NCBI RefSeq assembly: GCF_963576675.1
Contig: NC_088913.1
Location: forward strand, 25,623,001 to 25,687,000
Direction of reading: 5' to 3'
DNA: 64,000 bases
DNA from: Euphorbia lathyris
Taxonomy: Eukaryota; Streptophyta; Magnoliopsida; Malpighiales; Euphorbiaceae
Shown here piece after piece: positions 1-11,168 of the stretch; position 1 is the first letter of the stretch; every line of letters begins with the position of its first letter. Under the pieces are notes generated by a model that was given only the letters and a program-made list of their open reading frames with translations, had not been told where the DNA came from and searched no databases. The position numbers and the translations under genes are program-made.

Positions 1-3000
1 AGCAACGAAAGGACACGGAGTTTAAAGAGAACAAGCTGCGATTGTGCAGTTTCATTTCCAGCCTGATTCTTTTTCTCTTTAAAAATTTGGGCAAGATAAG
101 TGTCCATTCGGAACATAGCCTCATCATCCATATCAGAACCATCAGAATCTTCGGGAGATTCTTTCCCAGATTCCTCAGCTTCAACTACTGCCTCAGAATC
201 GTCTGTCTGCTCCTCAACCTTACCTGTTTCACCTGTCTCAGCTTCATCAATTTCTTCTTCTTCTTCTTCTACTTCTTCTTCAATATCAAGAAAATCTTCG
301 TCATCGTCCTCACTCTCTGCATCCGCACGTCTAGCAGGTTTCAAATCTTTCTTGATAACACGCAACATCTGGAGCAGACCATCATTTGTCATGTCACTAC
401 AGAAATACCTGAAAACCTGAAAAAGGCATTCAATCACTAGGTTAATGATGATTCCTACAGGCTAAAAGAAATACCAAATACGCTCCAACTACTTCAATGC
501 TTCCACATAACAGTTATCACAGAGACAACAGAGCAGCTGATATCTCCATGAATGATCCTATATCTTCCATAAAAGCTAATAAGGTCCCAAAGAACTAACT
601 AGAAAAGTCATTCAAATGCTGAATTTTTATATGGAAGTTACAGTCGCTACAATTGCACATACCTGTTCTATAGCAGCTCGCATAGGAGCTGATGACTGTG
701 GCAACAATGAAAGCAGTGTATCAACTAGAACATCCATCAATTCAGGTTTTTCATCATTATCAGATTCATCTTCTCCAGAAGATTCGAGAAGATCAGAAGC
801 GGAAAAAGCTTTCTTGCAACAGATAATAAGTTCATATATAGCATCTGAGAATTCCCCAGGCCAAAGGAGTACTTGAAGCAGCAGCTGTATCAGTAAGTAC
901 CTCAGTGCACGAGACCTATTTGCATCTCCACTAAGCTCACAATTCCTTTCCTGGAAAAATTAAAAACAAGTTAATTTTTGGACATCCTTCCAGAAGATTA
1001 AATGACATATGGAGAAAAACACGAAAATTTTAGAAAAAATTTTAGGAGTTGAATGCAAAGAAACTAGCAAACATCAAACATGTGCCAATTAGAAACATCC
1101 ATGGGTTTCGGGCTCGTCAAAAAGAAATCTATGCCTCTATGGAAGCAGCCAATTACAAACACGGGTTACAAATGTTACATATCATTTGTTTCGGAAAAGT
1201 CAATTTATAATGACTCAATTTTAGCCATGTCAATATATAATCATTGACCATCTTAGAGATTTTCCATACAAAATTACAGATATCATAGAAATTTGAGTAT
1301 ATACAGATTCATGATGAATTCAAATACCAAAACCATAAGTAACTATATTACCACATCCAACATTCACTGCTAATACAACAAGGTAAGGCAACAGAAGTAT
1401 TACCTCTTTGGACAGCCTAGTTTCCATTTCTTGCAATTTTTCAAATGCTTTCTCATCCTCATTACTCAAAGGTCGAAATAGAGAAACTGAGGGAATGTTG
1501 CGTAATGTGCTAAGGAACCGCATGAAGTAAGACCCCAGATCACTGGGCTCAAGGCCATTTGCCAAAGAACGCACTCCTTCCACCTTTTGTGCACTTGCCA
1601 GCAAATGTTGGATCTGCTCAATACACATCTTGCAAACAGCACTGGAGGTGGCTGCTTTGGGCCATCTAAATTTCTCCTGTAATTCAAAAGATGTAACTTC
1701 AGAACCAAGGGATGCAGAGAACAGACCTTGCACAGCTAGAAACTTCAATATTTCTTTTTGCACCCGGAACTTTGCTTCAGGGTCCAGCTTCAAATATTTC
1801 AAAATACATGGGAGGGATTCAACAATCCAAATTTTTAAAAACTCAAAATTTCCCATTGCAGTAGGCGAATCTTTATCCTCTATCGATCCTATCTCTGAGT
1901 TGTCATCAGTTGTCTGGCTTTGATCCGAAGGTGCCTCTAAAGCATGTCCTCCATCTACAAACATGTCCATCAAATTCTGAATGAACAGCATACAACCAGC
2001 TTCTGTTTTGAACTCTGCCATTAAAGTCTTGATTGTCTTCGTTCTTGTAACATTATCAAATTTCCCATTGCTATGTTTTTGTAGAGCCACTATAACAGCA
2101 ACTCTTCTGACATCATCGTCTCCAACCCAATCTAACAATTCTTTAAGAAAATGCTGTGCAACTTTATAAAGCCAAGAGTCTTTTGTTGAAAGTACATCAA
2201 TCAGGCACTGAACAAGTTTGTAAGATAGAACAATCGGAACATAAGATGCAGGTAACTTAGGCAGGAGTAGAAGCAGAACATCAAATGCCAGATGTTTACG
2301 ATCGTGAGATGACAAAAGAAGTGATCCCTCAATGATAACCTCACAAAAATTCTGAATGCTCTTTGCTGTTTCTTCAATAGAAGAGCTAGACTTGCGATTC
2401 TTTTTATGCTTCTTAAGAGAGTTTGATGCTGACATCATATTTTCAGCTTGCAGAATGGTATCAGGTAAAAGAATATTTACAAGGACAGGCCACACGCTAT
2501 GAACTCGAGGTTGACAAAATGACGACTCCTGCCATATTTCAAAAATGTTTCAGATGGAATCTTATACTTCTCTCCACAGTATACTTTAATCATAAAAATA
2601 CATGGTGCATATTTACCTGCAAGCAGTTAGTAATTGAGGAAAGATGATCAGAGGAAAAAAGTCTGCTAGGGGTAAATGGAACCGGCAAAATATCTCCAAA
2701 CAATATGGTCTCAGCATCCATTTTTTCTCGAATTTTCAAGGCCAAAAGCAGAGCATCGGGATTGCCTGCTTTCATGGCTCTGTTAAACCACTCTTCCATA
2801 GATGGAATGTCATGTACGAGATCCATCAAAGTATCACATGACAACTGCAATCACAAGATATCAAAGAAGAGATAATGACACAATCAGCTATGACATTTCC
2901 CACATGCTGTATGCATGTAATCCATCAAAGACTATTTCCCATATTCATGAATAATGAATAATCTAGCAACATTTAGAAGACTGAAGCAACAACATAAGTG

Positions 3001-5879
3001 CAACTGCGATTCTAAAAATTCTTATCCATCCCTTATCTTAAAAATAATGAAGCTTTACTGAAAAGATTACAGAAGGTAATGTGTTTATTGAAGACAAGTG
3101 TACTCAAATATCATAGTATTATATATGGCAAGATCAATCCAATTATGAGACAGAAAAGCGAAGGTCTACATAAACAACTTCAAAATAATGCCTTCACAAA
3201 GGGAAAAAAAACAAGGTATACTGTACAGATTTTATTTCGACTTAATTCCAAGTTATGATATGCAGGATGGTTCAACTCACACAAGTTTGCTAGATTAAGC
3301 AAACTGTTAACCATCTAGGAAAAAAAAAAAGATTGTGATAAAATATAGGGAAAAGTACGAAAAAAATGCTTGTGGTTTGCCCAATTTGCAAATAGAGGCC
3401 TGTGGTTTAAAAGTTTCAATTAGAGGTATGTGGTATGTTTGATTTACAAAATAAAGTATTACAAATTACAATGTTAAGTTCTGATTACAAGTTACAACCA
3501 AAGGCATTTTTATCTTAAAAGAATTATTCTTACGTATAGACAAAATACAGCCCCCCAAAACACAGCTCCCTAAATCGAAACCATAAATCATATGGTGGAC
3601 ATTTTACGTTTTTTTTACTAATTTGACAGTTTTATGAACTAAATTGATATTTAAGTTCATTTTATATGGCTGCAATTTGATTTTAGGATCTGTGTTTTGT
3701 CAATATGTAAATGTATAAAAATGATCTTAATTGTCATCGGAACTTAATAATGTAAAATTCAAATACTTTGTTTTGTAAAAAAAGCATACCACATACCTCT
3801 ATTTGCAAACTTTTAAACCATAGACCTCTGTTTGCAAATAGGGCAAACCACATGCATTTTTTATGTACTTTGCCCTAAAATATATTACTACAACTAATAA
3901 CTTCATAGGACTGCAAAGTTACCTCCCAAAAGAATTAGAGGACTATGAATGGGTTGAGGTAAATAATGCCACAATGATAATTGGCAAGCTTAACAAGAAA
4001 CAAAGGAGATAAGGTACTATACTAATTCAGAATCTAGCAAGTATAAGTTTGTAATAGCTCACAAATATATGCTAATTTAGGATCTAGCGAACCTAAGCTT
4101 TTGATACCTATCAAATTAATATATGCTAATTCAGATACCAGAATCAGAAGCATTATAAATTCTACAATAGTGACAACTATCACTTCAAAGGAATAAGTCA
4201 TACACAAATAAATATGACATTATTTCTATTTATGTATCACAACAATATACCTTCTCAACCAAATCTAAAATAACTGCAACAGCTGGCTCCTGCAAATACT
4301 GCTTCTTTGTTGCAAGATCAAGTAGAGCAACGGTGAAATCTGTGAGTTGTTGAGTATCTGGATCAGATTTCACTTCTTGAGTCATTCTTCCTGATCGAGC
4401 AAGAGCACCGTAAGAAAATAAGCGACCTAGAAGGCAATCCTTTACTTCCTGCAATGTCAAGGAAAAGCAACTTAAGCTTTTGTCTAGCATATAGTAAACA
4501 GAAATGTAAAAACAAATTATTGCTCACCTGACCCTTCATTGACGAAGAAACTTCTAACAATTCAACTATTAGTTTCAGCAATGAGTCGACTTTGATGCTA
4601 GAAATCGTACCAATTAACACAGTCAAACCCAGTGCAAACCCTTGCCTAGCACACTGGAAAAACACAGCCAGAGAACACATGCTCAAAGGTTAGCCAATGA
4701 CCATACTTCACATATTTGCAATTATAAGTTTATTGTGATCACAAGATACATTACAGAGAGGTTTCCAACTCTCACAGAGCTGGACAGATTCATGTCTTAG
4801 CCACTGTAACTTTGATTACCATACAGAGAAATTATCATTCTGAAAATATGATTGCTCTACAGGTCCCCTGAAAGAGTTCTTATGCAAGATTAAAATCCCT
4901 AGAAGCCATAAACCGCACTACTCATATCTTATTTGATACAGAGAAAAGGATACTACTAAAGGGTAAAATTATATATGTGCAACACGTGTCACAAACAAAA
5001 ATTAACCACTGATCCTAACCACACCAATATTGATGAATTACAGAATCTACTAACTGATGAAATTTTCTACACAAGTCAAAACCCCAGAAGAGTGAAGACC
5101 AATATGATGTTATAACTTATAACTACTCTATCTACGGGCCACTATCAAAATATTAACTACTACTTGATCTTATAACTTATTTCACACATCATGTAATTTA
5201 ACTGCAACTTATGGAACCTGTAACAGATGCCACACAAAATCTGTCGGAAACATGTATCTTAAACTGGAATGACAACAGCACAAGAAAATAGACATAGATA
5301 CCAGATTGTAGCCAGCCATACCTCCCTTGAAGATGAAGCACCACGAATAAGCCTGCGTACAGCATATCTTAAAGAAGGTGCACAATTGTTCAAGCCGTCA
5401 TCTTTGTTTGCTTCAAGTTTCAACCCGCCATTAATCAATTCCTTCTTATCCACCATTTCATATGCCTGCTGAACCTCCTTTAACTCCAGCACCAACCTTT
5501 CCACTGCAGCCTCTCTAACAGAAACATCTGCTAATGCCAAGTCCTTAAACACATCAATATGGAACTCAGGTAAACCACCGCTTGTTGAAACAGCCTTATG
5601 CACAGTGTTTTCATTAACTTCCAAATCTACTTCCATCTGTTTAGGCTTTGATTCTTTGTTTCCTGAGGTAAGGCGGTGCTTTTTTTTGTCCATAGCTTTC
5701 CTTTCCTTCTTCCTTTCCATTGGTTTTACTGAACTAGGAGCAGAGGGTGTTTCCACTACCTTCTCCTTGTCCTTTTTCAATTTCTTTTTAACAGGATTAG
5801 CAACTACATTTTCTGTATTTGTATCTACCAGATTTTCAACTTCCTCTACAGGATTGGAATTCCTTTTCTTGCTTCCCAT
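1..5879 (-). CDS. POL5/MYBBP1A-like nucleolar protein (DNA polymerase phi family), C-terminus cut by window edge
   Basis: Seven exons can be placed on the minus strand, every intron GT..AG and every junction phase 0: 5879-5322, 4653-4528, 4448-4251, 2844-2617, 2528-1404, 950-663 and 416 to the edge. They encode about 979 residues; the family runs to about 1,200-1,300, so a C-terminal part is missing. The N-terminus (starts MGSKKRNS) is lysine-rich and NLS-like (KKKLKKDKEK). The middle is helical, HEAT-like sequence. The last exon has a long Asp/Glu tract followed by DDEAMFRMDTYLAQIF and LFKLRVLSLL, the conserved end block of the POL5/MYBBP1A family (known family feature). Despite the polymerase name, these proteins act in nucleolar rRNA synthesis and ribosome biogenesis and lack a polymerase active site. 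A telo-box lies about 320 bp upstream. Intron 3 (2845-4250) carries a 528-bp MITE. Confidence 0.9.
3348..3875. mobile_element. MULE-like MITE inside intron 3 of the POL5-like gene
   Basis: A 528-bp element with long imperfect terminal inverted repeats: the left end 'gggaaaagtac..aaatgc..gtggtttgcccaatttgc' is mirrored at the right end. It is flanked by the 9-bp target duplication taaaatata (3339-3347 and 3876-3884). The duplication length and long inverted repeats fit Mutator-like non-autonomous elements. No coding capacity. An intronic copy like this would fold into a long hairpin in the pre-mRNA. Confidence 0.8.
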
Positions 5880-6193
5880 TTTAAAACAATATTTTTCTTT
5901 CCTGTTGAAAGTTCCTGTAATACAAACACACGCAATATAAGTATCACCGCGATTGAGTAAAACTCACCATAAAAACAGATAGTTATCAGAAAAATGCATT
6001 CAATTATAGTGCACGAAATGCAATTTCACCAAGCACAATAAAATCAACAAACGGGGATTCAGGGAATGAAAGGAACGGCACAGTGTGACAAAGGAGAGAA
6101 AAAAAATCCAAATAGCTGTAGAGTGAAAAAGTACGTGCCTCAAAAATAAACTAGGCCACGTTGATTACTCTTGAAGTATCGGCAACCAGGAAG
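5880..6193. other. Upstream region of POL5-like gene
   Basis: Non-coding on both strands apart from short spurious ORFs. It presumably holds the 5' UTR and core promoter of the minus-strand POL5-like gene. No clear TATA box was seen. Confidence 0.5.
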
Positions 6194-6201
6194 AAACCCT
6201 A
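6194..6201. promoter_or_regulatory. Telo-box (AAACCCTA) upstream of POL5-like gene
   Basis: AAACCCTA lies about 315-320 bp upstream of the start codon at 5879, in the likely promoter or 5' UTR. Telo-boxes are enriched in plant promoters of ribosomal-protein and nucleolar genes, which fits the gene's inferred job. One match to an 8-mer is weak evidence alone. Confidence 0.4.
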
Positions 6202-6519
6202 GCTATGTAAGAAGACGATGGGGAAGAAGAAGTTTAATAAAGCTAAAGTTTCCATCAGAATTGCAAAAAGCCCATTAAACATAAAACTAAGCCCCATTTC
6301 CCTCTTTATTTTTGTATTTACATATTTTTATTTTTTGATATTCTTTTATCTACCATTTTTAAGTTTTATTTTTTTAAAAACTTTAAGTTTTTCATTTTAA
6401 TTCAAACTTAAAATTATCAATTATCGTAAATTGTAAATTGTATTTTTAGTTCTACTTACACTCATTTTAATTTGAGATGGATGTATATATATAAATGATA
6501 TTAAATAAAAAAATTTCAA

Positions 6520-6660
6520 TATTATTTACGAGCTTTTTTGAAGCAAGTTTGTAAACCTATAATCGAACTTGCTCGTGAACTTTCAGCTTTGATCTGCTCA
6601 AACTCGGTTCATTTATGAATCAATCCTCTAAACGAGTGGCTCAACTCATTTACAATCATA
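6520..6660. repeat. Decayed fragment of the 'gctgtaaatgag..gagctcg' MITE family
   Basis: The right end (ctcaactcatttacaatc) and the interior rich in 'gctcg/gctcaa' resemble the ends of the intact elements at 59495-60115 and 61815-62387. I found no left end or target duplication, so this is treated as a relic. Confidence 0.4.
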
Positions 6661-6994
6661 CTTGCTTTTATATACTAATTAGAGATATGTGAACTAAGAG
6701 AAATTCCAATATAGAGTGCTTGATTGGGTTGTTAGTGAGGTGCCAATATTTTTAGCAACATCAAGGTGTGTCATCTATTGGAATGATAGTGAGTGTTTAG
6801 AAATTTTTGAACAATGTTACCATTTTTTAGCAATATTGCTTAATTTTTTTTAATATAAACAAATTATCTAAAAAAACTAAAAGTTATGTATAAAATAATA
6901 ATTTAAGGAACTATTATGTCGACTTTTAGAATTACTTGTAGTATTTTTTTAACAAAAATTCTCAAATGTGATATGGGCAAGGAGAAATAAAATA

Positions 6995-7339
6995 GGGTAA
7001 ATAATTTATTAGTCTTTCACTTTTTATCTAACACATTGTTTAACCCATATTTTGAAAAACATATTATAAGATCCCTATTATTTATCATTATTAACTCTTT
7101 GGTCATTCTGTTTATTTTTTTTAGTTTTTTAACCGTTATATTTGGCATAAACAGAAATACAGAAAATAACAGAGTAACATATCCATTATGTATTGTACGG
7201 TTAAAAATCTAAAAAAAAAAAGACAAAATGATCAAATGGTTAATATTGATAAAAGTTAGACCTTAAAATGTATTTTTCAAAATAGAAAAACTAAATAATG
7301 CATAACGTAAAAATGTGAGGACTAATAAATTGTTTACCT
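6995..7339. mobile_element. MULE-like MITE, 345 bp
   Basis: The termini (gggtaaataatttattagtc on the left and its near complement on the right) extend as imperfect inverted repeats of roughly 120 bp on each side. The 9-bp duplication aataaaata flanks the element exactly (6986-6994 and 7340-7348). The rest is AT-rich non-coding sequence. Confidence 0.75.
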
Positions 7340-7469
7340 AATAAAATATGATATTTTAGAATGATGTATTATGTTTTGGAAATTTTTAGAGTGGAGTTAC
7401 TCTAATAAAGTTGTAAAATTGGGAGTTATCTCTTCCCGTAAGATGAGTATATAAAAAAGAAAAGATATG

Positions 7470-8045
7470 TACCAGAAATAAATATTGCGGTTTGACGAAT
7501 TTGAAAAGATAGTTTTCATAATTTAAAAATTTACAAATATAGGTTTCGTGATTTGTGAAATTTGCAATTAAATAACATGTAAGTCAATCTTTCAATCAAA
7601 CAATACTTGAGGTTTAGTTAATTTGTAGAATGAGACCTTATATTTTGAGTAATTTACAAAGTCAGTTTTTTTTTTTTTGGTAGGAACAAGAAAATAAAGA
7701 CAAATCAACAAAAAACAAAAAATTAACCCGGGATCAGCCTTGGGAAGCTAACCCCCACCACATCCTCCAGGAGGACCGAGGAAAGAAAATCCGGAGGAGA
7801 AGAATAAGTAGTGACTCCCCAACTTCCTTCATGACCAGTTACCGCTAGACGATCCGCCACAAAGTCAGTTTTTTAATTGCTCCAAATCACTCCATTTTGG
7901 AACAAAAAGTTACAATAATAATTTTTTACAAAATCACCGAGTTATTAAAGTACACAAGCACAGAATTCCTATATGCAAATTTTTAAACCACGAAAACTGT
8001 ATTTATAAATCCGCTAAACTATAAAGTTTATTTTTACCTTTTTCT
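7470..8045. repeat. Older inverted-repeat MITE, split by an L1 fragment
   Basis: The left arm (about 7470-7640, 'gcggtttgacgaatttg...') is mirrored by the right arm (about 7960-8045, '...caaatccgctaaactataaag' read on the opposite strand). A 187-bp L1 tail sits between the arms. Boundaries are approximate and no flanking duplication was resolved. Confidence 0.5.
7672..7858 (-). mobile_element. 5'-truncated L1 LINE tail
   Basis: Read on the minus strand this is the end of an L1: a VADRLA-type RNase H C-terminus, a stop, a short 3' UTR ending 'cttgttcctacc', then a poly(A) tract (poly-T on plus). The 16-bp duplication acaaagtcagtttttt flanks it (7656-7671 and 7859-7874), the hallmark of target-primed reverse transcription. 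The 3' end resembles the other truncated L1 at 40.15 kb. Confidence 0.85.
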
Positions 8046-8710
8046 GAACCCCTTTCTCCAACTCCATGAAGACCTCATCTCAATATATTAATATTTTTCT
8101 AGAATTCGTATAGATGTTTGATAAATTACTTATAAATTTATAATTGATATATTTCTATACATTATATTTAACTAATTGTTTATACGGAAAAAAAAAAGGA
8201 AAATGGAGATATCCCAGTGTTCCAAATTCAAAAAATAAATAAATTAAAACACTATTGACTCTCGAATTTATTCAAAATTTTATCATTTAACTTGTGATCT
8301 ATCCCAATTGAATTTTTACCTAATTTGAATGGAGATTTGACGTAATTATTATAATGGAGATTTGACATAATTATTATATAATATTTTGATATGTGGACTT
8401 AATACATGATATATTTTAAAGTTTTTTTTATTACGTAGATTTTTTATGTGAAAATAATTAATTAAATTAAAAAAACAACTCCTTAAACTAAAATTTATCC
8501 ATTTTTAAAGAAAAATTGATTAAATTTAAGTGTTAATATATTGAAATAACAGTTATCTTAAATCCCTATCCAAATTGAGTGAACTTGGTGAAGTATGACT
8601 GAATGTGATCAAATGTAAGTTATATCTCAAAAATATTATTTATTTAACACAAAAATGCACAAATTTACTTCAATTTACTGACTGTTAGCGATATTTTGCG
8701 AATATGCTAA

Positions 8711-10260
8711 TTTTTAACTTTGTCACGTGTGGTTAGGGTGCAGGCGTTCCAGAGAAAATTATTTCTCAATTATTTGGACGGTTAAGTTTATAGAATTACG
8801 CGCCAAAAATTGAATTCTAAACGAAACGATTGGCGATGAACGCAAGGATTGAAAAAGTCTCTCTTGGATCTCTAGCGCCTTATAAAAACTTTGCTAGATA
8901 AATCGATTTTATTTAAGCTACCGTGAGTAAATTAAAGACGGATAAAATAAAAAATTAAAGGTGCGAGATTGACACAAGATTTGGTGAAAAAATTGGTATT
9001 TTATTGATATAAATCAAGGTTTGAATACATATGTTCAAATAAGCATAAAAATGAAATTAACTACAATTGGAAAATTTCTATACTAAACATATAGCTAATT
9101 CAATTGAATTGAGAAAGCAAATCAAATACAAGGAATTGAAATGCAAATAATAATAAATTGGAATTCAACGACAAACTCGGAGCTACAATAGCTATCTCGG
9201 TTGGACATTGAATTTTGGTGTCGGTTTGAGGTTCTCGGAGCACCGCGATCGTTTGGCACGAGCGGAATTGATCTAGAAAATTTCTGACTTGTAGTAGGCA
9301 AGAATGGGGCATATTCGACCTTCAACTTCGGGAGCACCGTATGAGTGCTTACGAACACGGAATCAAGCGAATTAAAAGGCTAAATCGAACTTCAGGATGT
9401 CAAGAACATATGTTTAGAGGGGATCGAAGGATGAAACGAACTTTAAACAGGCGAAAATAGGCCTAGAAAATCATTGGACGAATTATACTAAGAACTGGAA
9501 ACAGAATGTCTAAAACGATTTGGGGTGCCAAAATCAGCTTGTAAATAGAGTTTCTGGATACTGAATTGAGTAAATCAATTCAGGAAGTCAGTAACAAATT
9601 TGTAGAGGGATTGAAGGAAAAAACGGACTCTAACTAGAAGAAATTGGACTTTGAAAATAACTTGACGAATCTGGAAAAATTAATTTAGAAAGCTAATGAA
9701 TTGAAAACTTGGGGCTTAGGAATGCTAAAATGAATTGAAAAAAAATTGAAAATAGGCTATTAGAACTTGAATTAAGGTTAAAGCAGGCTAAAGAAGGAAT
9801 TAAAACTAAGAACTTGAAGGACAAAAACAAATAACTTAAGAACTAAGAACTTAAAAAGAGAGCATTTGAAATGACCTTTAGGGAGGTTTTGTTGTGTTGA
9901 ATGAATGAGTATGAATGAAGGTTTTGAGGTCTATTTATAGCATTTCTTAGGAGCATTTTAGGTAAATAATTCACCATTAACCCATGAATTTCTCTCAGAT
10001 TTTGCCCACTAACTTGCCACCTCACTAACTTCTTTAACTTCCATTAACCACCACCAACTTATTCTTAACTTCCCTCAACTTCCATGCCACATCACCTTGT
10101 GGTTAAAGAGACTTTTCAGACTTAGACCTAGGTGTAGGGATGAACTAGGCTTCGTAGGTTAGCTCGTGGTTGTGTTCGGGTGCGTTTGAAGAAGTCAGGT
10201 GGACCAAAAACAGACTCCGGATGAAGACTGACCTCTAGCTTGCCGAGCTGGAGGTTAGTT
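8711..10260 (-). repeat. Probable solo LTR or unclassified repeat (boundaries approximate)
   Basis: No host gene is recognisable here. The minus strand shows an LTR-like layout: a G/A-rich segment (about 10260-9960), a good TATA box (TATAAATAG, about 9944-9936), then a C/T/A-rich leader with 'cattcattcaacacaacaaaacc' type sequence and a long downstream region. ORFs of 60-78 codons in it match nothing I know. I could not find paired ends or a target duplication. Alternatives are an old non-LTR repeat or an orphan promoter. Confidence 0.35.
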
Positions 10261-10504
10261 TATATATATATTTATTTTTTATTTTCCATTCATCTTATTT
10301 ATTTTATTATTATTATTTTATTTAGAAAAATAGAAACTATATCCTAAAATTAACTATAAACTTTTTATAATATACGGTAGTCAAATAACCGTCGAACTTC
10401 TGTTAGAGAAGATCTTGCTTCAAAGTACTAATGGTAAAATTGACGCAAAATTTACAACCTCTATAAGATCCCACCAAGTTTTAAACCATGATAACTGTTT
10501 TGCA

Positions 10505-10566
10505 AATTAGTCAAGATTCCACAAGATTTATTTAAATTAGTCAAGATCCCACAAGATTTATTTAGA
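10505..10566. repeat. Two-copy short tandem repeat
   Basis: The unit 'aaattagtcaagat(t/c)ccac' plus 'aagatttattta' occurs twice in a row. It lies downstream of the HSP70 gene in otherwise non-coding DNA. Confidence 0.6.
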
Positions 10567-10574
10567 ATTTATTA

Positions 10575-10850
10575 AGGCCTATTTGACATTGATTTTCCAA
10601 GACTATAACAGCCAGCTAAAATTTGCAATACCAAACCGGCAAAGTAGATAATACCGAGTTCAATGATTTCAACTTAACATGAACAAGTTTACACGTAGAG
10701 AAAATGCCGCCAATATTGTCCTTAGGATAGGATGCCCGTTTGGCTCTTACTATACTAATGAAAAGTATTTCAACTTCCAGCAAACAGCCAACAATTTTCA
10801 CCAGTAAAAAATAAACTAAAGTAGTGACAACCAAACAGGCACTAACTAAA
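10575..10850. repeat. Possible hAT-like MITE relic
   Basis: The left edge (ggcctatttgac) and right edge (accaaacaggcac) resemble the inverted ends common in plant MITEs ('gtgcctgtttggt'). The match is short and I could not confirm a target duplication. Confidence 0.3.
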
Positions 10851-11168
10851 ACCTTTCTATTTTCCTGCATAATCATACAGCCTGGCTTAGCAACTAATCT
10901 CACCACAACAAAAATAGAAAGTGATATGGAGAATCAAAAGCTAGACTCCAAGAGAGTATAACCAGAAGCACAGCGTATTGGTAAGGAAAAATGTTGTTGG
11001 TTATTTATACTAAAAATGGGACTCACCCTCCATATCAAGAAGTTCTAGATCGCAAAAATAATAATAATTCCTAATACATTTTTAACCTCCACCGTTGTAA
11101 ATACAAAACCCTCTAGAAACCATATAAAAATCTAGAACAGAACCATATCAATCTTTAGAACTTGTGCT

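Noticed and set aside
42..440. Two plus-strand ORFs, one Ser-rich, one Phe-rich
   Set aside because: They are the reverse complement of the acidic C-terminal exon of the POL5-like gene; the minus frame has clear family motifs.
9100..9358. Two short minus-strand ORFs
   Set aside because: No domain, no splice partners and a repeat-like setting; not called as genes.
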